Shown here piece by piece: positions 1 through 4,769 of a stretch of 7,211 nucleotides of DNA. A program made the translations under genes and the position numbers. The stretch's first letter is position 1. The number at the start of each line of letters is the position of its first letter. The notes under the pieces are model-generated. The model did no database searches and was not told where the DNA came from. It saw only the letters and a list, made by a program, of their open reading frames with translations. Source of the stretch: a bacterium HR27 (lineage in GTDB: Bacteria; Chloroflexota; Chloroflexia; Thermomicrobiales; Thermomicrobiaceae); the NCBI GenBank assembly GCA_002898975.1, contig BEID01000062.1, positions 1 to 7,211 on the forward strand, written 5' to 3'.

Positions 1-1
1 T

Positions 2-1462
2 CGACCAGTCAAGCTCGTGCTCGACCGCTACGAGGAGTTCCTCACCCTCACGCGGCACGCGACGGTCGTCACCATCCGGCTCGGACTGACGCGCGACGGG
101 CGCATCACGGCCAAGCGAGTGGAAGCCTACTGGAGTACCGGTGCCTATGCGGACTGCGGGCCGGATGTCGCCCGCAAGGGTGGGTTCGGCAGCGTCGGCC
201 CCTATCGGATCCCCCATGTCGCTGTCGACTCGTACTGCGTGTATACCAACCTGCCGCCAGCTGGGGCGTTCCGTGGTTACGCAGTGACTGAGATCGTCTG
301 GGCTTCCGAGCGGATGATGGATATCGCGGCCGATGCGCTCGGGCTCGATCCGCTGGAGTTCCGGCTCCGCAATCTCCTCGCCGACGGTGACGAGTTCGCC
401 ACCGGCGAGACGCTCCACGACGTCCACTTCCGTGAGTGTCTCGAAGCAGCCGCACGAGCGATCGCGTGGCATCCGGAGCCGACGGTGTTGCCCGATGGAC
501 GGGTGCGTGCCAAAGGCCTCGCCGTCGTGATGAAAGGCATGACCACACCCAGCCGGTCGGAAGCAGCTGTCGCGGTCGATCGGGACGGGCGCGTGACGGT
601 CTATTCCTCGACCGTGGAACTCGGGCAGGGAGCGCGGACCGTCCTCGCGCAGCTCGCCGCAGAGCCGCTCGGTCTCCCGTACACCGCCGTTCAGCTGGTC
701 GATCCCGACACCGACCGGACGCCGTTCGACAACCGCACCACCTCCAGTCGCTCGACCTACATGATGGGTAACGCCGTGCGGCGAGCAGCACGGCAGCTTG
801 CCGATCGTTTGCGTGCACTCGCTGCCGAGCGGCTCGAGGCCGCGCCGGAGGATCTCGAGCTGGTGCCCGGTGCAGTCTGCGTGCGCGGTGCGCCCGAGCG
901 TTGTATCGGCTGGGGCGAGCTCGTGGCTGGACTCGGCCGGGATGAGCTCCGCGAGCATGCGGAGTTTCACAACGAGGGTGGGCTCGACGAGACAGGCCAC
1001 GGGATCGCCTCGTCCCACTGGCACCAGGGGGCCGCTGGGGCGGAAGTCGAGGTCGACCTGGAGACCGGACAGGTCAACGTGGTCCGGCTCCATGCCGCTG
1101 TCTACGCGGGCGAGGTCGTCAACACGCTCACGGCAGCGCTGCAGAACGAAGGAAGCATGATCATGGGACTGGGCAGCGCCCTCTTCGAGGAACTCGTCTA
1201 CGAGCAGGGGCAGCCGCTCACGACCAACCTGTCCGACTACCTCGTCCCCTCGTTCCTCGATCTGCCCGCGCAGCTCTCGCACGACCTGCTCGAGTATCCC
1301 GGCGCGGAGGTACACGGCGTGGGCGAGACCGCATTACCACCCGTACCGGCAGCGATCGGGAACGCGGTCGCCCGCGCCACCGGTGCTCGCTTGACCGAAC
1401 TCCCGCTCACGCCGGAACGCGTTCTGCGAGCGATCCGGGGCACCAGTGAGGAGGGTCGATGA
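2..1462 (+). CDS. Xanthine dehydrogenase-family molybdopterin-binding subunit, C-terminal part (5' truncated by window)
   Basis: This is the catalytic large subunit of a molybdenum hydroxylase, which binds the molybdopterin-cytosine cofactor and hydroxylates a substrate such as an aldehyde, purine or N-heterocycle. The frame is open from base 2 (reading RPVKL) to the TGA at 1460-1462, giving 486 visible residues of a family usually near 750, so the GTG at 17 is internal. Visible landmarks, in visible-residue numbers, are PPAGAFRGY (about 85-93), the GQG loop in ELGQGART (about 206-213), the SSRST loop (about 248-252), and GVGE near the C-terminus, whose Glu (codon 1325-1327) matches the family's catalytic glutamate. 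The Cys-containing AYRCSFR loop of form I CO dehydrogenase is absent; GAFRGY stands in its place, so this is not a classical CoxL. The substrate cannot be read from the sequence. The stop overlaps the next start as ATGA, which indicates translational coupling. Confidence 0.93.
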   Translation, partial: RPVKLVLDRYEEFLTLTRHATVVTIRLGLTRDGRITAKRVEAYWSTGAYADCGPDVARKGGFGSVGPYRIPHVAVDSYCVYTNLPPAGAFRGYAVTEIVWASERMMDIAADALGLDPLEFRLRNLLADGDEFATGETLHDVHFRECLEAAARAIAWHPEPTVLPDGRVRAKGLAVVMKGMTTPSRSEAAVAVDRDGRVTVYSSTVELGQGARTVLAQLAAEPLGLPYTAVQLVDPDTDRTPFDNRTTSSRSTYMMGNAVRRAARQLADRLRALAAERLEAAPEDLELVPGAVCVRGAPERCIGWGELVAGLGRDELREHAEFHNEGGLDETGHGIASSHWHQGAAGAEVEVDLETGQVNVVRLHAAVYAGEVVNTLTAALQNEGSMIMGLGSALFEELVYEQGQPLTTNLSDYLVPSFLDLPAQLSHDLLEYPGAEVHGVGETALPPVPAAIGNAVARATGARLTELPLTPERVLRAIRGTSEEGR

Positions 1463-1992
1463 TGGAGCAGACGGTCCGCCTGCGTGTCAATGGTCACGAC
1501 CACGAGTTTGCCGTGCCCTGTGACGAAACGCTCCTGGAAACCTTGCGCGAGCGGCTTGGGCTCGCGAGTGTCCGTGAGACCTGCGGGATCGGCATCTGCG
1601 GTGCCTGCACCGTGCTCGCCAACGGCCGGCCGCTCTCGAGTTGCCTCCTCCTGTCTGTCCTCGCCGAGGGCTTGGAGGTGACGACGCTGGAAGGGCTCAG
1701 TGGGTCGGACGGTGCGCTCCATCCCGTGCAACAGGCGTTTCTCGACCAGCAGGCGTTCCACTGCAGCTACTGTACGCCGGGTATGATCCTGAGCGTCGTG
1801 GCGCTCTTAGCGGAGAACCTTGCACCAACGCCGGAGGACGTGGCACGCTATCTCGCTGGGAATCTCTGCCGCTGCGGTTCCTATCTCCGTATCCTCGCTG
1901 CGGTCCAGGACGCAGCGGCGCGGTTACAGGCAGCGCACGCTGATCGATCGGATGTCGGCATCGCCAGGTCGATGCCAACTCCGGGCCGCTAG
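1459..1992 (+). CDS. [2Fe-2S] iron-sulfur subunit of a molybdenum hydroxylase
   Basis: This small subunit carries electrons from the molybdenum site through two [2Fe-2S] clusters, usually to an FAD subunit. With the start at 1459 it has 177 residues, the normal size for the family. The N-terminal plant-ferredoxin-like domain has C42, C47, C50 and C62 (C-x4-C-x2-C-x11-C). The C-terminal helical domain has C102, C105, C137 and C139 (CSYC and CRCG). All eight ligands are present, so the protein looks functional. The strong Shine-Dalgarno GAGGAGGG (1448-1455) lies inside the upstream gene. It is only 3-4 nt from the ATG at 1459 and about 7 nt from the ATG at 1462, so the second ATG is the better-spaced start (protein MEQTVRL). 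The last 20 or so residues, after the AARLQAA helix, look like a poorly conserved tail. No FAD subunit follows it. Confidence 0.95.
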   Translation: MMEQTVRLRVNGHDHEFAVPCDETLLETLRERLGLASVRETCGIGICGACTVLANGRPLSSCLLLSVLAEGLEVTTLEGLSGSDGALHPVQQAFLDQQAFHCSYCTPGMILSVVALLAENLAPTPEDVARYLAGNLCRCGSYLRILAAVQDAAARLQAAHADRSDVGIARSMPTPGR

Positions 1993-2199
1993 CCGGCGCC
2001 GAGACCACCGGTGCGCTTCCCTGGTTCGAGAAACGCGATCGGCCGCGAGCCAGCCGAGCCGGGCGCCGTGAGACTCCCGTGTCGATCGCGTCATTCGCAG
2101 GAAGCTTCTTCTGCCGTGGTCTCGTACAGCAATGCATCGGCTTTCCGGAGAGGAGTGCGGACTCGGTCTTCTCCTGCGTCTGGTCGCTGAGGAGCCGCG
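1993..2199. other. Intergenic gap between Mo-hydroxylase operon and DUF488 gene
   Basis: This gap of about 207 bp holds no gene that I can support. A long-range 7-bp complement (CGGCGCC at 1994-2000 with GGCGCCG at 2062-2068) could be a weak terminator, but it has no T-run and such pairs arise by chance in GC-rich DNA. No convincing -35/-10 pair was found. The only clear signal is the Shine-Dalgarno GAGGAG at 2189-2194, placed 5 nt before the ATG at 2200. Confidence 0.6.
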
Positions 2200-2778
2200 A
2201 TGACTCGGGAATCGCCGAGGACACCGATTCTGACCATCGGGCATTCCAACCGGCCGCTCGAGGTCTTCCTCGGGCTGCTCCGTGCACATCGGATACGGAC
2301 GGTCGTCGATGTGCGGCGGTTCCCCTACTCCAGGCGGAATCCCCAGTACGACCGGGAACGTTTGGCCGAGGCGCTCGCCCGTGACGGTATCGCGTATCAG
2401 CACTGTCCAGCCCTCGGCGGTCGCCGACAGCCGCGATCCGATTCGGTGAACGCTGCCTAGGAGAACGCTGGTTTCCGTGGCTTCGCCGATCACATGCAGA
2501 CGGCCGAGTTCGCGGCGGCACTCGACCAGCTGATCGCACGCGCCGAACGCGAGGGACCACTCGCGCTTCTCTGCGCTGAAGCGGTACCCTGGCGCTGTCA
2601 TCGGAGCCTCATCGCCGATGCGTTGACCGCCCGAGGCGTTCCGGTCTTCCATATCCTCTCGGCGATGCGCCTCCATCCCCATCAGTTGCCCCTCTTCGCA
2701 CGCGTTCGAGATGGGCGGGTGACCTACCCAGCGGCAGTGCCGGACACTGAGCGGACACTGCCTGAGAGGGCAAACTGA
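2200..2778 (+). pseudogene. DUF488-family protein interrupted by one in-frame amber stop
   Basis: The two open segments, 2200-2460 and 2494-2778, lie in the same frame and together make one DUF488 protein of 192 codons. They are broken only by TAG at 2458-2460. The N-terminal half has TIGHS (residues 12-16), VDVRRFP (36-42) and a LGG motif (72-74). After the stop the frame continues ENAGFRGFADHMQT and then the family's CAEAVPWRCHR signature (C125, C133, H134, R135). Family members usually have Trp in the N-A-W-x-N-x-x-F-R-G context, so a single TGG to TAG change explains the break. The start is fixed by GAGGAG 5 nt upstream. No Shine-Dalgarno precedes the ATG at 2494, so separate translation of the second half is unlikely. 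DUF488 proteins are of uncertain function. Loss may be recent, since no frameshift or other damage is seen; a sequencing error is the main alternative. Confidence 0.88.
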
Positions 2779-2795
2779 CGCGCGCGGTGCGCGTC
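2777..2795 (+). terminator. GC hairpin at the DUF488 stop codon
   Basis: GACGCGC (2777-2783) pairs perfectly with GCGCGTC (2789-2795) around a GCGGT loop, overlapping the TGA stop. There is no T-run, so this could be a weak terminator or simply the first of the palindromes that fill the region to its right. Confidence 0.3.
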
Positions 2796-3030
2796 GTCGC
2801 CTCGTGGTGCCGCGGGGCGGTGTGGCTGGGTGCGCTCCGTTGCCTGCCTGGCTCCACTTGCCCGATCCCCGGGTGCACTGCACCGGTGCGTATCGCGAAG
2901 TGGGGCCTCTTGCGTGCAACCCATCGTATCTCGCGGGGGATGCGTGCCTGACCCGGCAGGGCCCGAAATCGGCACGCGCCCCGGCCTGCGGTGTGGCTGA
3001 CGCACGCATTGCCCCGACAGGGTGTGACGG
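2796..3030. other. Non-coding lead-in to the repeat mosaic
   Basis: No gene is seen here. The segment contains a palindrome GCACCGGTGC near 2880, a bulged pairing of CCACTTGC with GCGAAGTGG around it, and at 2944-2955 the right half (GTGCCTGACCC) of the hairpin module found intact further right. It looks like decayed repeat sequence. Confidence 0.5.
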
Positions 3031-3120
3031 GTGCGGGACAGTGGCTTGCCCATCGCCCATCGGTACCCCGCCGACTGACGCTGCCCCTGCAGGGGGCACA
3101 CGTGCGTGACCCGGATGAGC

Positions 3121-3196
3121 CCCCTCACCCCCCGGCCCCCTCTCCCGCACCGCGCGGGAGAGGGGGTGTCGAGCGAAGCGAGGCGGGGGTGAGGGG
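3121..3196. repeat. 76-bp nested inverted repeat (CCCCTCACCCCC ends)
   Basis: The ends CCCCTCACCCCC (3121-3132) and GGGGGTGAGGGG (3185-3196) are a perfect 12-bp inverted repeat. Inside lies a second perfect stem of 13 bp, CCCCCTCTCCCGC (3136-3148) with its complement at 3154-3166, around a 5-nt loop. Partial copies follow: 3608-3665 (inner stem with two mismatches, right end intact, left end absent) and about 3913-3945 (right half only). It sits between a forward and an inverted hairpin module, as if inserted there. Confidence 0.8.
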
Positions 3197-3232
3197 TGTC
3201 GCACCGAGTGGCCTGGCATGCTCGGTCGATCC

Positions 3233-3249
3233 CCGCGCCTGCGGCGCGG
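3233..3249. repeat. CCGCGCC hairpin of the inverted module, copy 1
   Basis: CCGCGCC (3233-3239) pairs with GGCGCGG (3243-3249) around a TGC loop. The surrounding stretch, about 3227-3267, is nearly identical to 3971-4012, where the same 7-bp stem (3978-3984 with 3989-3995) is kept but the loop is TATT. Stem conserved with loop changed suggests that the structure matters or is regenerated. Confidence 0.65.
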
Positions 3250-3429
3250 ATGGGTGAGGCGTGCGTTTCCCCTAGAGGGAAAACGTGGATGAGGGTGGCG
3301 AGCACGGGCGAGCCGGGTGTGAGGGGGGATCTACGGGCGACGCACCGGTTGCCCCTACGCGGGTGCGGTGGGTTGCCGACGGTCGCCTGCCCATCGCCCA
3401 CTGGCACTCGATCGACCATCGCCGTCCCT

Positions 3430-3539
3430 TGTAGGGGTCACGCGTGCGTGACCCGTCCGGCCCGCCAGGGCCGGGAACCGAACCGTGGGTCATTCCCGCA
3501 CCTGCGGAGCGGATAAGCAAGGCACGCCTCGCCCCTACA
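3430..3539. repeat. 110-bp MITE-like unit with TGTAGGGG / CCCCTACA ends
   Basis: This is the cleanest copy of the paired module. TGTAGGGG (3430-3437) and CCCCTACA (3532-3539) are perfect 8-bp terminal inverted repeats, and the similarity extends inward to 15 of 18 positions. Inside are a perfect 9-bp stem GGGTCACGC / GCGTGACCC (3435-3454, GT centre) and a perfect 7-bp stem CCGGCCC / GGGCCGG (3457-3474, GCCA loop). No coding potential and no clear flanking target duplication were found. Confidence 0.65.
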
Positions 3540-3769
3540 GGACCGGTAGGTTCGGGCACTGACCACGTACCCGCGTCTCGCGGCGTAGATCGGCGCGGCA
3601 CGCCTGGCCCCCTCTCCCGCACCGCGCGGGAGAAGAGGTGCCGCGACAGCGGCGGGGGTGAGGGGTGTCGTACCGGGTGCTGCGCGCGTCGCCCCTACCG
3701 GGTGGAACGGGTTTGCGATGGTGGAATGTGCACTACTCACCGCCCCGCGATCGGCCACCGCCGTCCCCG

Positions 3770-3896
3770 TAGGGGTCACGCGTGCGTGACCCGACGGGCC
3801 AGGCGTGCCTGACCCGCGGCCCGAGAGGGCCGGGAAAACGAACCAGGTCTCCACCTGTTCCGGCGCGGACGGACGACGCACGCGTCGTCCGTACAG
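3770..3896. repeat. Second paired hairpin unit, with a duplicated inner hairpin
   Basis: This is related to the 3430-3539 unit. The left part has the stem GGGTCACGC / GCGTGACCC (3773-3792), then an extra related hairpin GGGCCAGGC / GCCTGACCC (3796-3815, one mismatch), then CGGCCC-GAGA-GGGCCG (3817-3832). The right end carries an 11-bp perfect stem ACGGACGACGC / GCGTCGTCCGT (3869-3892) with an AC centre, followed by TACAGG. The arms differ from those of the other copies but remain fully complementary. Confidence 0.65.
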
Positions 3897-3959
3897 GAAA
3901 AACGTGGACAGGGGTGCCGCGGGAGCGGCAGGGGTGAGGGGTGTTCCGCCGGGCGTCAT

Positions 3960-4017
3960 GCCGTTGTGGTTCGATCCCCGCGCCTATTGGCGCGGATGGG
4001 CGAGGCACGCCTCGTCC
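3960..4017. repeat. Unpaired inverted module
   Basis: This solitary inverted module has the CCGCGCC-TATT-GGCGCGG hairpin (3978-3995) followed by CGAGGC-AC-GCCTCG (centre 4007-4008). The module on its right, at 4099, faces the other way. Confidence 0.55.
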
Positions 4018-4098
4018 CGACGAGGGAAATGGGCGTGGCCGCTCAGGGACGGTTGCCGACACATCGGTCACCCGCAACCGTCGATTCCCGTCGTGGCT

Positions 4099-4141
4099 GT
4101 AGGGGTCAGGCGTGCCTGACCCAGCCCGGCCAGCGAGGGCT
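4099..4141. repeat. Last forward hairpin module of the array
   Basis: TGTAGGGG is followed by the perfect stem GGGTCAGGC / GCCTGACCC (4103-4111 with 4114-4122, GT centre), then AGCCC / GGGCT (4123-4127 with 4137-4141). Compared with 3435-3454, the C in the left arm has become G and the paired G in the right arm has become C, a two-sided compensating change. Confidence 0.65.
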
Positions 4142-4142
4142 A

Positions 4143-4485
4143 GGTGAACCGGCCATGTTCCGCGTCTGTAGCTCGACGATGCGTACGTCGACCGGACAAC
4201 AACGATGGGTGATATCTGACCGATGTGGATCGGACGTTACCTATGCTCGACTGTTCGGTGACCAGTCGTTCGCGCAGAGATCACCCGTGGGCAATTGCTT
4301 GCCCCGACGGAGCTGGAGAGAGCACGCGAGAGCTGCTCCTGATGCACCCGGCTGGTGACAGTTCGTACGACCGGGTATCGCACCTGCCGAGCGTTCTCCT
4401 GGTCGCGGGTGATGCTCGAGCGTTCGCCAGGACGGTACGTTGTCCTGGAAGCCGCCCTCGCTGCGCCGTGGTCCCTGCTCGCTGC
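4143..4485. other. Non-coding segment upstream of the permease promoter
   Basis: I see no gene here. Several overlapping open frames exist on both strands, but none has a Shine-Dalgarno or recognisable protein content. Small local hairpins are present: CCGAT-GTGG-ATCGG at 4220-4233, and CGACTG / CAGTCG at 4248-4268. Both lie within a GGGTGAT / ATCACCC pair (4207-4213 with 4280-4286). They are no better than chance for this base composition. Confidence 0.5.
4427..4448. promoter_or_regulatory. Inverted repeat upstream of the permease promoter, possible operator
   Basis: CCAGGAC (4427-4433) and GTCCTGG (4442-4448) form a perfect 7-bp dyad with an 8-bp centre, 37 bp upstream of the -35 box. Its size suits a dimeric regulator site. 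No regulator gene is in the window, so the role is speculative. Confidence 0.28.
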
Positions 4486-4514
4486 TTGACACCGTCCTTG
4501 GTACCGACTAGGAT
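4486..4514 (+). promoter_or_regulatory. Sigma-70-type promoter for the permease gene
   Basis: The -35 box TTGACA (4486-4491) is a perfect consensus, and TAGGAT (4509-4514) matches TATAAT at the four most conserved positions. The spacer is exactly 17 bp. Transcription would start near 4521, leaving a 5' leader of about 250 nt before the ATG at 4770. It is the best promoter in the window. Confidence 0.75.
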
Positions 4515-4520
4515 TCCGAT

Positions 4521-4769
4521 AACGGTTCGGTTCGAAAGTCGACCTGGTGCCGATGGACGACCGATGCGGGCGAGTATATGGGACACCGGCACGGGCCTGG
4601 CTCCTCGGCCAGGACGCTGGGCCGAGTGTCCCGCGTGGCCCCTGATCCTCCTCGAGCGGCCGGTTCGGTCGCAGCTGATCTCGCTCAACGCAGGACAACC
4701 GTGCAGGAACTCGTGACCAGCGCGTGAGTACGCGTTGGATCGTTCGCCTGTCTCGAGAGGAGGATCAGG
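4521..4769 (+). promoter_or_regulatory. Structured 5' leader that can sequester the permease Shine-Dalgarno (candidate RNA switch)
   Basis: Positions 4641-4652 (CCTGATCCTCCT) are the exact reverse complement of 4758-4769 (AGGAGGATCAGG), which includes the AGGAGG Shine-Dalgarno and reaches the base before the ATG. The helix can extend by CGAG (4653-4656) with CTCG (4752-4755) across a 2-nt bulge. Upstream is a hairpin closed by GGGACACCGG (4580-4589) with CCGAGTGTCCC (4622-4632, one bulged A) around CCTGGC / GCCAGG (4596-4601 with 4608-4613). Between the anti-SD and the SD is a 9-bp stem CCAGCGCGT-GAGT-ACGCGTTGG (4717-4738, one G-U pair). A weaker competing anti-SD, CTGATC, lies at 4675-4680. 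I recognise no known riboswitch consensus. Ligand or protein control is an inference. Confidence 0.6.
4580..4632 (+). ncRNA. Leader hairpin I (putative sensor domain)
   Basis: A two-level stem: outer GGGACACCGG paired with CCG-A-GTGTCCC, inner CCTGGC paired with GCCAGG over a TCCTCG loop. It ends 8 nt before the anti-Shine-Dalgarno strand, where folding could influence which partner that strand takes. The structure was deduced by eye only. Confidence 0.4.

Larger units (their letters stand above)
3031..4142. repeat. Degenerate tandem array of about four 330-342 bp palindrome-rich units
   Basis: The same series of motifs recurs with a regular period. The centre of a hairpin module (GTAGGGG followed by self-complementary arms) falls at 3102, 3444, 3782 and 4112, spacings of 342, 338 and 330. 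The block GCCCATCGCCCA occurs at 3048-3059 and 3389-3400 (341 apart). GGTTGCCGAC occurs at 3371-3380 and 4051-4060 (680 apart, two periods), with a degenerate copy near 3709. Within three units a forward module is followed by an inverted module (centres near 3261, 3524 and 3880), recalling the paired, opposed layout of BIME/REP elements. No ORF here has a family match, a Shine-Dalgarno or coding character; translations give the Pro/Arg/Gly-rich strings typical of such repeats. No transposase is present. Unit borders are approximate. Confidence 0.75.

Noticed and set aside
2..1462. Form I carbon monoxide dehydrogenase large subunit (CoxL)
   Set aside because: The Cys-containing AYRCSFR active-site loop is missing; the sequence has GAFRGY as in xanthine/aldehyde-type enzymes.
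2020..2040. GGTTCGAG resembling a tRNA T-loop
   Set aside because: The flanking bases do not form a T-stem and no acceptor stem is found.
1924..3219. A 431-codon open frame on the - strand
   Set aside because: It runs antisense through the DUF488 gene and into the repeats, has no Shine-Dalgarno, and reads as Arg/Pro/Gly/His-rich sequence typical of GC-rich shadow frames.
3272..3959. Overlapping open frames in the repeat block on both strands
   Set aside because: Their peptides are translations of the palindromic repeats, present in several frames at once, with no start signals.
3031..4142. CRISPR array
   Set aside because: Repeats are long, degenerate and about 340 bp apart, with no uniform short repeat and no unique spacers of 30-40 bp; no cas genes are present.
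4207..4286. tRNA-like fold: GGGTGAT / ATCACCC closing two small hairpins
   Set aside because: The T-arm stem does not pair and the D-arm and anticodon arm do not fit; 7-bp pairs at this distance are expected by chance.
4225..4716. A 163-codon + strand frame and overlapping - strand frames before the permease
   Set aside because: No Shine-Dalgarno and no family features; the frame runs across the promoter and the structured leader.
4521..4769. Known riboswitch classes (c-di-GMP GEMM, cobalamin, NiCo, yybP-ykoY)
   Set aside because: Only short fragments such as TTCGAAAG or GGGAC recall these; the conserved cores are not present as far as I can judge by eye.
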